Assembly: GCA_949290355.1 (NCBI GenBank) | Contig: CASERN010000011.1 | Span: 857,865-921,864, forward strand | DNA: 64,000 bases | Source: an uncultured bacterium | GTDB lineage: Bacteria > Cyanobacteriota > Vampirovibrionia > Gastranaerophilales > Gastranaerophilaceae | Direction: 5' to 3' | Part shown: positions 23,441 to 32,790 of the stretch, one piece after another | Layout of the letters: each line of letters begins with the position of its first letter | Numbering within the stretch: the first letter of the stretch is position 1 | Program-made: the position numbers and the translations under genes | The notes under the pieces: model-generated | Database searches by the model: none | The model's input: only the letters and a program-made list of their open reading frames with translations | What the model was told of the DNA's origin: nothing

Positions 23441-25558
23441 ATGAAAAAACTTTTAAAATCATTATATATTTTATTAATATGTACATACTTTGCCTGTCCT
23501 GCTTTCGCGGATTTCAAAGAGCATTTTGACTTAGGCCAACAATATTTATCAAATTACCAATATTCAGCAGCAATAACAGAATTCAAAAGTGCTCTAAGAA
23601 TTAATTATTTAGATAATTCCGCACGTATCGGACTAATTAATTCCTACTTGGCTCGTGGTACATACTATGCTAATACAGACAAAGATTACCAAAAAGCTGC
23701 AGATGATTATAGAAGTGCTCTTTTTTATTTAGTATACTACCCAAACGCTAATCAAGTAAAAAATTCTTCTCAGGCAATTGTAATGACATCATCAAATTTA
23801 AACAAATGTTTGAATGAAATAAATTTTGATACTTCAGCACAAAACAGATTTGCTACAGCAAAACAACTGAGAGCAGAGGGAAACTTTTCTGCTGCAGGAT
23901 ATGAATTTAACCAATCTTTAGCAGATAAAAATTTAATAAAAGAAAGTTTTCAACAAACAGGCGATATAATGAAACTACTAGGAAATGATTCTAAAGCCGC
24001 AGAATATTACAGAAAAGCTGTAGCTGTTGCTCCTTCTGATATCGACCTAAGATTAGCATACGCAAAAATATTAGATAGACTAAACCAAGAGGATTTAGCT
24101 GTTGAAGAATATAACTATATTTTGTCTAAAACAACAGATAATAAAGAAGTTTTATATTCTTTAGAAAGAATATATAAAAGAAAATTGGAAGAATCTCCAA
24201 ACGATGCAGCTGTAACAGCAAATCTTGGAGCTATTATGCAAAAAGCTGGCAATTTTGATGAAGCTCTTAGATATTATTCAAAAGCTGAGTATTTGGATCC
24301 TTCAAACGTTAACACAAGAATTAATGTTGGGACTTTATACCAGCAAAAAGGAGATTACAAAACTGCTATCACAGCATATGATTCTGTGCTTATAATTTAT
24401 CCTGACAATGTTCAGGCTAATCTGTACAAAGCACAATCTCTTCAGGCATTAGGTGAAGATAAAAAGGCTTTTGATTTATACAAAAAAGTAATATCTCTTG
24501 ATCCTCAAAATGAAATTGCCCAAAATGCAATGATTGATGCTGTTAAAAATACTATGACAACCGCACAATTCATTGACTATATAAAGAAAAATAATCCAGA
24601 AAATGCCGCAAATATATTATACAGCTACGCACTTGATCTGCATAAACAAAATAAATTGGCTGACTCTATTGCAATATATAATGAAGTCATTAAACTAACA
24701 CCGAATAATCCTGAAATTTATGTAAATTTAGCTATAGCACAAGGGCAGAATAAAAATTATGACAGTGCATTGGCTACTCTTAATAGTGCTAACACAAAAT
24801 TCCCAAACAACAATGAGATTTCTAATGCAATAAAATCTATAAATTCTCAATCAACAGATGAAAAACTTGATAGAGCAGCTGAATTTTACAACAATAAAGA
24901 TTATCAAAATGCAATAAATGAATATTTAAAAATTCAACCAGCTACTTCTGACACAATGTTAGGGATTGCATCTGCTTATCAAAACTTAAATAATACAGAT
25001 CAGGCTATAACATATTATAAAAAGGCTCTTGATTTAGCACCCACAAATTCTGATATTGCATATTACATTGCCGCTTTATATGCCGATAAAAATGATATAA
25101 CAAATGCTAAAGACTATGCTCAAAAAGCTATTTCCATAAATAAAAATAATAAACAAGCTCAAGAACTTTTAGATAGTCTTAATGCACAATTAGCATCACA
25201 AGAACTTGATCAGGCAATATCATTATTTGATTCTGAAAAATATACTGAAAGTTTAGCGATATTAAATAAGATATTAACTTCAGAGCCAAATGATTCTTAC
25301 GCTCTATATTATAGAGGAATGATTTATGATACACAAAAAAAATATGCTCAAGCAATTAGCGATTATAAAAAAGCATTAGCTTCAAATCCGGAATTAACGA
25401 TTATAAACTACCTGATAGGAGTAGATTATGATATGTTAGAGCAGTACAAAAATGCTGTTTCATATTATAAAACATTTTCAAATTCATATAAAGAAAATGA
25501 TGATTATTTAAAATACGCTCAAACACGTCTCGGGGAACTAAAGCAATATGACAAATAA
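23441..25558 (+). CDS. Exported TPR-repeat protein
   Basis: The 705-aa protein starts at ATG 23441 after GAAGAGGG. It has a signal peptide (KKLLKSLYILLICTYFACPAFA) and then at least ten tetratricopeptide repeats, for example ALRYYSKAEYLDPSNVNTR, AITAYDSVLIIYPDNVQANL and AITYYKKALDLAPTNSDIAY. After export it would be a scaffold for protein contacts in the periplasm or cell envelope. A Cys near the cleavage site (TYFAC) could suggest a lipoprotein but the following residues fit a signal peptidase I site (AFA). It overlaps dus by 11 bases. Partners are unknown. Confidence 0.75.
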   Translation: MKKLLKSLYILLICTYFACPAFADFKEHFDLGQQYLSNYQYSAAITEFKSALRINYLDNSARIGLINSYLARGTYYANTDKDYQKAADDYRSALFYLVYYPNANQVKNSSQAIVMTSSNLNKCLNEINFDTSAQNRFATAKQLRAEGNFSAAGYEFNQSLADKNLIKESFQQTGDIMKLLGNDSKAAEYYRKAVAVAPSDIDLRLAYAKILDRLNQEDLAVEEYNYILSKTTDNKEVLYSLERIYKRKLEESPNDAAVTANLGAIMQKAGNFDEALRYYSKAEYLDPSNVNTRINVGTLYQQKGDYKTAITAYDSVLIIYPDNVQANLYKAQSLQALGEDKKAFDLYKKVISLDPQNEIAQNAMIDAVKNTMTTAQFIDYIKKNNPENAANILYSYALDLHKQNKLADSIAIYNEVIKLTPNNPEIYVNLAIAQGQNKNYDSALATLNSANTKFPNNNEISNAIKSINSQSTDEKLDRAAEFYNNKDYQNAINEYLKIQPATSDTMLGIASAYQNLNNTDQAITYYKKALDLAPTNSDIAYYIAALYADKNDITNAKDYAQKAISINKNNKQAQELLDSLNAQLASQELDQAISLFDSEKYTESLAILNKILTSEPNDSYALYYRGMIYDTQKKYAQAISDYKKALASNPELTIINYLIGVDYDMLEQYKNAVSYYKTFSNSYKENDDYLKYAQTRLGELKQYDK

Positions 25559-26525
25559 CAATGTTGAGCAACTTATAGAAAGCAAAGTATCACTCGCTCC
25601 GATGGCAGGAATTACTGATTATGTTTTAAGGAGTCTAGTTAGAAAATATTCAAAAAGTTGTCTTTTGACAACGGAAATGATAAGTTCTGAATATCTTGCT
25701 CAAACCCTTAATGGCAGAAGCGGAACAGAAATTCTTAAACGTGATGATAACCACTCTCCAATTTCTTATCAAATCAGCGGACACAAACCTCATTTGATGA
25801 AACAAGCAGCAGAATTTTTAAGTAATTATGCAGATATGATTGATATCAATATGGGCTGTCCTGTTAAAAAAGTTGTAGGCGGGCAGGACGGCTGTGCCTT
25901 AATGAGAAATCCTGAACTTGCATCAGATCTTGTTAAAGCAGTAAAAGACGGAACCGACAAACCTGTAAGCGTCAAATTCAGACTTGGCTACACAGCAGAT
26001 GAGATGAATTACGTTGAATTTGGACAAAAAATGCAGGAGGCAGGCGTAGAATTTATTACAATCCACGGGCGTACGCGCTCACAAATGTATTCAGGTAAAG
26101 CCGACTGGGCAAAAATCAGAAAGTTAAAAGAAAACGTTGATGTTCCTGTGTTTGCAAACGGAGATATAACATCAATTGAAAATGCTGTTGAATGTCTTGA
26201 ACTTTCTGGCGCTGACGGGGTTGCAATCGGGCGCGGAGCACTCGGCGATCCGACACTTATCGGACGGATTGAACATTACCTGCACACAGGTGAAAAACTT
26301 CCAATTCCGCCGCTAGATGAACGTATTAAAATGCTAAAATGGCATCTTGATGAAGAAATAAAGCTGCGCGGGGAAAATGTTGCAATAAAATTCATGCGCA
26401 AATTTTATCCTTACTATTTATCGGGTTTTGAAAATGCAAAAGTATTGCGTTCAAAGCTTGTGCTGGAAGAAGATTACAATAAAATTATAAAACTTCTAAC
26501 TACTGCAATCAGCTATTCACATTAA
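25548..26525 (+). CDS. dusB: tRNA-dihydrouridine synthase, DusB type
   Basis: A flavoprotein that reduces uridines in tRNA D-loops. The 325-aa product has SLAPMAGITDYVLRSL, TEMISSEYL, INMGCPVKKVV with the catalytic Cys, VKFRLGYTADE, FITIHGRTRSQMYSGKADW and VPVFANGDI, then DGVAIGRGALGDP. These match Dus of the DusB group. It overlaps the TPR gene. Its 3' two thirds use more G/C-rich codons (for example CGC, GCG, GGG) than neighbouring genes. The C-terminal helical domain is present, so length is normal. Exact tRNA position is inferred from the group. Confidence 0.9.
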   Translation: MTNNNVEQLIESKVSLAPMAGITDYVLRSLVRKYSKSCLLTTEMISSEYLAQTLNGRSGTEILKRDDNHSPISYQISGHKPHLMKQAAEFLSNYADMIDINMGCPVKKVVGGQDGCALMRNPELASDLVKAVKDGTDKPVSVKFRLGYTADEMNYVEFGQKMQEAGVEFITIHGRTRSQMYSGKADWAKIRKLKENVDVPVFANGDITSIENAVECLELSGADGVAIGRGALGDPTLIGRIEHYLHTGEKLPIPPLDERIKMLKWHLDEEIKLRGENVAIKFMRKFYPYYLSGFENAKVLRSKLVLEEDYNKIIKLLTTAISYSH

Positions 26526-26932
26526 TACCCAAATGTCATTTGAATCTCTACACTTTCACCCTTATATTCATCAGGTAAAGGCCTAAAAGGAGCAGCTACT
26601 TCAACAGCTTTCATTGCAGCTTTATCAGCACGCGGTTCCCTTGAAGTTTTATATATTTTGCAATCAAGTAATTTACCATTTTTGTCAACCTTTACACTAA
26701 CTGTCACAGGCAGATATTCACATCCTTTAGGCGGCTCCCAATTCATCTTGCACCGCCTCATAAATTCTCTCATCCATGGTCCAAAATCAACATCGTTACC
26801 TTTAGTTGTTGAACTTTGCAACATCTGCTCAACATTTGAATTATATTCATCCAGATGAAAAGTTTCAGCACCAACCGCCGGCAGAATATAAAGAAGTAAT
26901 AAAGCTAATATCAGAATATGCGGCACGCTCAC
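26522..26932 (-). CDS. Exported TonB C-terminal-domain protein
   Basis: The 136-aa protein has a hydrophobic N-terminal signal/anchor (ILILALLLLYILPAVGA), then a TonB_C-type domain: RCKMNWEPPKGCEYLPVTVS, VKVDKNGKLLDCKIY, ADKAAMKAVEVAAPFRPLP and the final VEIQMTFGY. Such short TonB-like proteins are common without the long Pro-rich arm and may contact envelope partners rather than power TonB receptors. It starts in the last four bases of argS (ATGA), so it is translated with it, and it converges on dus with a four-base overlap. Confidence 0.72.
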   Translation of the reverse strand: MSVPHILILALLLLYILPAVGAETFHLDEYNSNVEQMLQSSTTKGNDVDFGPWMREFMRRCKMNWEPPKGCEYLPVTVSVKVDKNGKLLDCKIYKTSREPRADKAAMKAVEVAAPFRPLPDEYKGESVEIQMTFGY

Positions 26933-28671
26933 ATCCTCTCAGGAGCAGTAACTCCAAGTATATCTTCCAATGCGTTATGAAGAACAGTTTTTACAGCACA
27001 TACAAGTGCAATTCTTGCTTTCATCATTTCTTTATCATCAGATATTACGCGGTTTGCGTTGTAGAATGAATGAAATTCACTTGCTAATTCCTGAACATAT
27101 CTGCAAATTGTATAAACCTGTCTTGATTCTGCAGAATTTTTAATAACTGATTTATATTCTTCTAGTTTTAAAATTAGTTGCCTTGCAGTATCAATAGTTG
27201 GAAGAACCATTTCAGGACTAAATTCATCTATTAATTTTTTCAACTCATTTTCACTCATTGGAGCAGGAGTTTTTTCTCCAGTTTCAGTATTAATTTTTTC
27301 AGCAACTACATTTCTTAAGATAGAACAAGCTCTAGCATGAGCATATTGAACATAAAATACAGGGTTTTCATCAGTACTTTTCTTTGCAAGTTCAATATCA
27401 AAATCAAGAGTAGTATCAATGTTCCTCATTGACATCCAAAAACGTGTAGCATCAACACCAACTTCGTCAATCAAATCTTCAAGGGTAACCATATTTTTAC
27501 GTTTGCCCATTCTGACTTCGTTACCGTCAATAACGAGATTAACAAGCTGACCAAGAAGCACTTCCAATTTATTCGGATCATATCCTAAAGCCTCAATAGA
27601 TGCTTTTACACGTGCAACATAACCGTGGTGGTCAGCGCCCCAGATGTTAATCATTCTGTCAAAGCCGCGTTCCAATTTGTCTATATGATAAGCGATATCA
27701 GCTGTAAGGTAAGTATTTGAACCGTCTGCTTTTTTAATTACACGGTCTTGATCATCACCGTAGTCAGATGATTTAAACCAGTCAGCGCCGTCTTTTTTAT
27801 AAATTTTACCGCTTGCTTTTAATTTATTAACACATTCTTCAACTTTTCCGGATTTATGCAGAGATAATTCAGAATAAAAATTATCAAAATGAACTTTAAA
27901 TTTATCCAACAAATCACGCTGCACTTTTTCTTCATAGTCTTTTGCAAAATCACAAAGTTTTTGCAAAGGTATACGACTAACATCATTTTGAACTTCTTTC
28001 AAAATTTCACTGTTGTCTTTTATAAATTTTTTAGCAACAGGAATTAAGTAATCACCAGGATAATAATTTTTTCTTTCAACTTCATCAGTTGGAAAATCAA
28101 CATCTTCTCCAAGCTCTTGTCTAATTCTTATAGCAAGAGAATTTCCTAACTTTTGAATTTGAGATCCTGCATCATTAATATAAAATTCTTGGTATACATC
28201 ATGTCCATAGAATTTTAAAAGATTTGCTAAAACTGATCCCATAGCAGCCCAACGGCCATGTCCTATATGGAAAGGACCAGTCGGGTTTGCTGAAACATAT
28301 TCTAGAATAATTTTTTCCGATTCAACATTATCAGGTTTTCCAAAATCCTTTTTATTGGAAAAAATTTCTTTTACAAGATCTGATAATATTTTTTTACCTG
28401 CTTTAAAGTTTATAAATCCGCCAATAACTGTATATTCATTATCATCTTTTTCAATATATTCTAAAATAGAATTAGCAATTTGAGGCGGTGCAATTTTTGC
28501 AAATCTTGCTAAAGATGATACATTCACAGCATAATCTCCGAAATCAGGATTTTTAGGACGTTCAGCCTTTAAAGATCCTTTTACATATTCCGACATTGCG
28601 CCTAATTTACCTGATTTGGCAGTTTTTTCAACAGCATTTTCAATTTCATTTATAAAATAATCTTTTATCAT
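26929..28671 (-). CDS. argS: Arginyl-tRNA synthetase
   Basis: Charges tRNA-Arg. The 580-aa product starts MIKDYFINEIENAVE after an AGGAGAG site at ATG 28671; a longer frame upstream lacks a ribosome site. It has the Arg-tRNA-synthetase N-domain, the class I signature SANPTGPFHIGHGRWAAMG (HIGH-type), GADHHGYV, MGKRKNMVTLEDLIDEVG in the KMSKS position, and an anticodon-binding C-domain ending ILGVTAPERM. Length is normal. The TonB-domain gene follows with a four-base overlap. Confidence 0.95.
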   Translation of the reverse strand: MIKDYFINEIENAVEKTAKSGKLGAMSEYVKGSLKAERPKNPDFGDYAVNVSSLARFAKIAPPQIANSILEYIEKDDNEYTVIGGFINFKAGKKILSDLVKEIFSNKKDFGKPDNVESEKIILEYVSANPTGPFHIGHGRWAAMGSVLANLLKFYGHDVYQEFYINDAGSQIQKLGNSLAIRIRQELGEDVDFPTDEVERKNYYPGDYLIPVAKKFIKDNSEILKEVQNDVSRIPLQKLCDFAKDYEEKVQRDLLDKFKVHFDNFYSELSLHKSGKVEECVNKLKASGKIYKKDGADWFKSSDYGDDQDRVIKKADGSNTYLTADIAYHIDKLERGFDRMINIWGADHHGYVARVKASIEALGYDPNKLEVLLGQLVNLVIDGNEVRMGKRKNMVTLEDLIDEVGVDATRFWMSMRNIDTTLDFDIELAKKSTDENPVFYVQYAHARACSILRNVVAEKINTETGEKTPAPMSENELKKLIDEFSPEMVLPTIDTARQLILKLEEYKSVIKNSAESRQVYTICRYVQELASEFHSFYNANRVISDDKEMMKARIALVCAVKTVLHNALEDILGVTAPERM

Positions 28672-28783
28672 AATTCTCTCCTGTATTTTCAATAATAACA
28701 TAAAAATACAGTTAAGTGTTTTTAAAAGATATATATTCATATATCTTTAAATTATAAATAAGAAATTTTTGAATGTTTAATAA

Positions 28784-28812
28784 TTGCATTATTCAGGAAT
28801 TTTTTGTATAAT
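28784..28812 (+). promoter_or_regulatory. Leaderless-type promoter of mlaE
   Basis: TTGCAT (28784-28789), 17 bases, then TATAAT (28807-28812), which ends six bases before the mlaE ATG at 28819. No ribosome site is seen. Confidence 0.6.
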
Positions 28813-28818
28813 CAAAGA

Positions 28819-29628
28819 ATGGGTAGTTTGCAAAAATATTATAAACAGTCAGCCACATACAAAATTTGTTCAGGGATATTCAATGAATTTGCAACTTTTT
28901 TAGATACTCTCGGAAAAATTACCGAAAACGGAATTGAAGTTATTAAATGTATTTTAAAAGGAGAAATCAACTTTAAAGAATTATCTGATCAATGCTACAG
29001 ATTTGGGATAACTTCATTACCAATAACTTTATCAATAGTAGGTATGACATCTATTATTGTAGCCTCACAAGTAGCATTAGAGATGGTAAAACAAGGAGGA
29101 AGCAATTTTGTTGGTCTTTTAATGACTGTACTGATTGTAAGAGAAGTCGGAGTTATAATGTCAGGTTTTGCAATAATATCAATGATAGGCTCTTCTCTTG
29201 CATCAGAAATTGCAACAATGAGAGTAACAGAACAGATAGACGCAATAGAAGTTTTAAAAATCAATCCAATAAGATATCTGTTTGTCCCAAGAGTACTATC
29301 AGGGATTATAATGATGCCTCCAATTGTCATAATAGCTTCAACTGTAGGAGTAATAGCTGGTGCAGTTACATCAAATCTGACTTCTGGTTTGAGTTATAGA
29401 GCATTTTTTGACTCTGCATGGCTTGGAATTTATATGAAAGATTTAGGCGTATGTCTTTTGAAAGCAGTATTTTTTGGAGGAACAATTGCTTTAATAAGCT
29501 GTTCTAGCGGATATTATGCACAAGGAGGCGCAAAAGGAGTAGGACTTGCTACGAATAAAGCTGTAGTGTGGTCATTTGTCGCAATTGTAATATGGGATAT
29601 GATATTTGCTATTGCTTTCTTTTTTTAA
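28819..29628 (+). CDS. mlaE: MlaE/YrbE-type lipid ABC transporter permease
   Basis: The 269-aa protein has the MlaE fold with about five membrane segments, including LPITLSIVGMTSIIVASQVA, FVGLLMTVLIVREVGVIMSG and MIGSSLASEIATMRVTEQID with the typical EIATMRVTEQIDAIEVL loop. It works with MlaF to move phospholipids between membranes in the maintenance of outer-membrane asymmetry; homologues in plants (TGD1) move lipids to plastids. I use ATG 28819, with a -10 box six bases away. An ATPase gene follows after 18 bases. The MCE substrate-binding partner (MlaD) is not here. Confident by family. Confidence 0.88.
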   Translation: MGSLQKYYKQSATYKICSGIFNEFATFLDTLGKITENGIEVIKCILKGEINFKELSDQCYRFGITSLPITLSIVGMTSIIVASQVALEMVKQGGSNFVGLLMTVLIVREVGVIMSGFAIISMIGSSLASEIATMRVTEQIDAIEVLKINPIRYLFVPRVLSGIIMMPPIVIIASTVGVIAGAVTSNLTSGLSYRAFFDSAWLGIYMKDLGVCLLKAVFFGGTIALISCSSGYYAQGGAKGVGLATNKAVVWSFVAIVIWDMIFAIAFFF

Positions 29629-29646
29629 AGGGGTAAATTATATACA

Positions 29647-30372
29647 ATGAGTATTGAAGTTAGAAATTTAATAAAAACATTTGATGATAAAAGAATTATA
29701 GATGATATCTCCTTTAAAGTTAATAATGGAGAAACTCTTGCTATAGTAGGATTTTCAGGTTCAGGAAAAAGTACTGTCCTGAAACTTATTTGCGGGCTTT
29801 GGACTCCTGATAGCGGTGAAATTATTACAACTCCAGGAGATATTGCAATGGTATTTCAATATTCTGCACTTTTTGATTCCTTAAATGTTGAAGATAATAT
29901 TGCATTCGCTTTACATGAAAGAAAAGATTTAAGAAAAAAGTATACAGAAAAAGAAATAAGAAAAATTGTCAAAGAAAAACTTGAATTAGTCGGATTAAAA
30001 GGAATTGAGAAAAAATACCCATCAGAGCTTTCCGGTGGCATGCAAAAAAGAGTAAGCTTTGCAAGAGCTATAGTAACTGAGCCTAATTCTATTTTATATG
30101 ATGAGCCTACTGCAGGATTAGACCCTATTTCATCAACATTAATTGAGGATTACATAGTTAGATTAAAAGAAGAAACTCATGCAGCTTCAATCGTTGTAAC
30201 ACACCAAATGTCAACAATTACAAGAACTGCTGACAGAATAATAATGTTATATCAAGGTAAAATTGTTTTTGAAGGCACTCCTGAACAAATGCTAAGACAA
30301 GACAATGAGTATACAAAACAATTTGTTACAGCGTCGCTTGAAGGACCAATGAAAATTATTTCAGATAATTAA
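29647..30372 (+). CDS. mlaF: MlaF-type lipid ABC transporter ATPase
   Basis: The 241-aa ATPase has Walker A GFSGSGKST (residue ~35), Q-loop VFQYSALFDSL, signature LSGGMQKRVSFARA, Walker B ILYDEPTAGLDP and switch His in VVTHQMST. The FQYSALFDSL loop is typical of the MlaF/Mkl lipid subgroup. It would drive the MlaE permease encoded just upstream. The aminotransferase gene follows after 15 bases, so all three may be one transcript. The protein is cytosolic, peripheral to the inner membrane. Confidence 0.9.
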   Translation: MSIEVRNLIKTFDDKRIIDDISFKVNNGETLAIVGFSGSGKSTVLKLICGLWTPDSGEIITTPGDIAMVFQYSALFDSLNVEDNIAFALHERKDLRKKYTEKEIRKIVKEKLELVGLKGIEKKYPSELSGGMQKRVSFARAIVTEPNSILYDEPTAGLDPISSTLIEDYIVRLKEETHAASIVVTHQMSTITRTADRIIMLYQGKIVFEGTPEQMLRQDNEYTKQFVTASLEGPMKIISDN

Positions 30373-30387
30373 AATGAAAGGGAAATT

Positions 30388-31635
30388 ATGAATTTAGAAA
30401 AATTATTTAATAACGATGTAATGTCGCTTGATACTTATATTATGTTTAAATTAAAAGAAGAAACTGCGAGATTAAAAGATGAACTAACAGCTCGAAACAG
30501 AGCTCCAATATCTCTTTCAATGGGTGCACCAACCGCCAATCCTCCTAAAGCATTAATTGACAAACTAAAAGAGATTCTTAATGAAGATGGAATTCATACA
30601 TACTCTACACCTAAAGGAGAAAGTTATTTTAGAAAAGCTATTGCCAAAAGAATGAAAAACAGATTTAATGTAGAATTAGATCCGGAATCAGAAATTTTTT
30701 CACTTGTTGGCTCAAAAGAAGGTATTGCAAATCTTGTTAGATTTATTACAACACCTAAGTCAGATGAATTCGAAAAAGATGTAATAATATTACCAGATCC
30801 TTGCTATGCTTCATATCTTCAATTCGTAAAATGTTCAGGAGCAAAAGCATATCCTATGCCTTTGACTGAAGAAAATAATCATAGACCAAACATTGAAGAA
30901 ATATACAATAATATATTGAAAGATGGCTATAAAGAAGAAAATATTAAAGCAGTATTTATTAACTATCCTAATAATCCAATGGGAATATCTGCTTCAAAAG
31001 ATTACGTAGAAAGCATAGTCAAGTTCTGCAAGAAACATGACATACTATTAGTATCAGATGCAGCATATGCTGATCTGTATTTTGATGAGAAAGAAAAGCC
31101 ATTCAGCTTATTTGAAATAGATGGAGCAAAAGATATCGGTATAGAATTTCACAGCTTATCAAAACCTTATGCGATTACAGGATGGCGTCTTGGATGGGTA
31201 TGCGGAAACAAAGACGTTATACAAAGGTTCGGAAAAGGTAAATCAACTATAGATAATGGTATATTCAAAGCATTACAAAAAGCCTGCGCAGAACTTCTAA
31301 ATTCTGAAGAAGGCGATGAATATATTAAAGAAGGCAACAAAGGATATGCAAGAAAACAAGCTATAATGGTAGAAGGGTTCAAAGAATTAGGCTGGCCTAT
31401 TGATGAAAAATCTGTACCTCATACGACATTTTATCTATGGCTTCCAATTTCTAAAAGATACAATTCAGCATTTGAATTCTGCCAAGATGTTTTAAGAAAA
31501 TCAGGAGTTGTATTAGTTCCAGGAAACGCATTTGGAGAACATGGAGAAGGATATTTCAGGCTTTCATACGTATGTTCTGATGATGAATTAAAAGAAGTAA
31601 TTGAAAGATTCAAAAAAGATGGATTCACTTTTTAA
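30388..31635 (+). CDS. Class I/II PLP aminotransferase, DapL paralogue
   Basis: The 415-aa protein has the aminotransferase fold with SMGAPTANPPKALID, VFINYPNNPMG, LLVSDAAYADLYFD and the PLP-lysine site HSLSKPYAITGWRLGW. It resembles the dapL product at 50.6-51.8 kb in almost every block (for instance GNAFGEHGEGYFRLS versus GNGYGKYGEGYFRVA). It is longer, so it may have a different amino donor or substrate. It follows mlaEF and ends at a terminator. An AAAGGGA site precedes ATG. LL-DAP aminotransferase or an alanine/aspartate-type activity are possibilities. Confidence 0.8.
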   Translation: MNLEKLFNNDVMSLDTYIMFKLKEETARLKDELTARNRAPISLSMGAPTANPPKALIDKLKEILNEDGIHTYSTPKGESYFRKAIAKRMKNRFNVELDPESEIFSLVGSKEGIANLVRFITTPKSDEFEKDVIILPDPCYASYLQFVKCSGAKAYPMPLTEENNHRPNIEEIYNNILKDGYKEENIKAVFINYPNNPMGISASKDYVESIVKFCKKHDILLVSDAAYADLYFDEKEKPFSLFEIDGAKDIGIEFHSLSKPYAITGWRLGWVCGNKDVIQRFGKGKSTIDNGIFKALQKACAELLNSEEGDEYIKEGNKGYARKQAIMVEGFKELGWPIDEKSVPHTTFYLWLPISKRYNSAFEFCQDVLRKSGVVLVPGNAFGEHGEGYFRLSYVCSDDELKEVIERFKKDGFTF

Positions 31636-31688
31636 TTTCAAATAAATTACATTAATTAGTAATTAATTTATAGATTCTATATATACCA

Positions 31689-31713
31689 AAAACCGCCTAA
31701 TAAAGGCGGTTTT
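31689..31713. terminator. Terminator after the aminotransferase gene
   Basis: AAAACCGCCT/AGGCGGTTTT, a perfect 10-bp stem with a five-base loop; symmetric, so it can also serve the convergent gene at 31763. Confidence 0.88.
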
Positions 31714-31762
31714 ACAATATATATAAAATCTGGCAAATTTAATAAAATAATATTGCTAAAAT

Positions 31763-32134
31763 CTATGAAAGTGCCATTAAAGCTTTCACAGAACGAGCAT
31801 TATCTCTTACTTCATCATCAGAGTGCATCTCTACTGTATCTTCCAATATTTTAATTGCTTCAGATTTATCTTCCAAAGACAACAGTTCATTTATTGTGCT
31901 CATAGCAACTACTGTTGACATATCATTGATGCCTTTACCTTTATTAGCAATAACAACTTTTAAAGAATCATGCATATTTTTCTTTACTAAAGCTCTAGAA
32001 GTCATTTCTCTAATAGCATCAATTTTGGAATTAGTACCAACATCTTCAAGAATTGATATTGTTTCAGGATTTTCGTTTTTTCCTAAACCCTCAATTATAT
32101 TAGTTACATTTTTTACTATCTTTTTATCTACCAT
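31763..32134 (-). CDS. Hypothetical helical-repeat protein, 123 aa
   Basis: A 123-aa all-helical protein with three to four HEAT-like helical pairs: NPETISILEDVGTNSKIDAI, NDMSTVVAMSTINELLSLED and SEAIKILEDTVEMHSDDEVR. No signal peptide or catalytic motif. GGAGG lies ten bases before ATG. The gene is 18 bases downstream of the next gene on this strand (32153-32653), so both are probably one operon. It may be an interaction module for that partner. Function unknown. Confidence 0.55.
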   Translation of the reverse strand: MVDKKIVKNVTNIIEGLGKNENPETISILEDVGTNSKIDAIREMTSRALVKKNMHDSLKVVIANKGKGINDMSTVVAMSTINELLSLEDKSEAIKILEDTVEMHSDDEVRDNARSVKALMALS

Positions 32135-32152
32135 TTTTACTCAAACCTCCAA

Positions 32153-32653
32153 CTATACGGCAGCTTCCCAAGCCGCAACATTATCTATCATCAATTGTCT
32201 TGCTTCTGCCATATCATCCATTTTTGCGACAAATCGTGATGAAATTCCTTGCGAAATCAAACCTGAAACAGAATCTTTTATAGAGTTATAAATAGAAACT
32301 GCTTTTTCTTTAGCTGGGGCAAAAGAAATTTCCACTTCATTTAGTTTATTCCAACCATTTACGACATTATCTTTAATTCTTGATCCAAATGCAATAGCTG
32401 ATTCAATCATATTATGGAATCTTTCGCCAATCCCTGAAATAGACCCAACTAAAGCACTTGCCTTCAATTTACCTGTAAAACTAGGTTGAGCTGCTTTCTT
32501 AGAAGAAGATTCAAATACATCTGCAGTCAATACATTTCCTTTAAAAGAAGAAGCTGCAAAAGGATTTGAAGAATTTCTTTTTGTAACTTGTTCATGCTTG
32601 CTTGTATTAAACAAACGTTCACGAATCGATGAGACACTTAATAAATCTGCCAT
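32153..32653 (-). CDS. Hypothetical protein, 166 aa, with FKG/FTG motifs
   Basis: The 166-aa protein has a polar, Ser-rich N-terminus with two short repeats of the type S-F-K/T-G (ASSFKGNVL at about residue 34 and QPSFTGKLKAS at about 56). The rest is helical, with ALVGSISGIGERFHNMIESA and a C-terminal VAKMDDMAEARQLMIDNVAA. It has no signal peptide. AAAGGA precedes the ATG. It is cotranscribed with the helical-repeat gene downstream. The F-x-G motif recurs in several unrelated hypotheticals of this window. Function unknown. Confidence 0.6.
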   Translation of the reverse strand: MADLLSVSSIRERLFNTSKHEQVTKRNSSNPFAASSFKGNVLTADVFESSSKKAAQPSFTGKLKASALVGSISGIGERFHNMIESAIAFGSRIKDNVVNGWNKLNEVEISFAPAKEKAVSIYNSIKDSVSGLISQGISSRFVAKMDDMAEARQLMIDNVAAWEAAV

Positions 32654-32790
32654 TTTAATATCCTTTCGTATAACTATATCGACATTATTAGAATATCATC
32701 ATAATTTTTTTATTGGCTCAACCTTTTGGAGTATTCTTTATTGAATTTATTATACTTTAGTTGTAAACTTTAAATTAAGAGGAAATCTTT

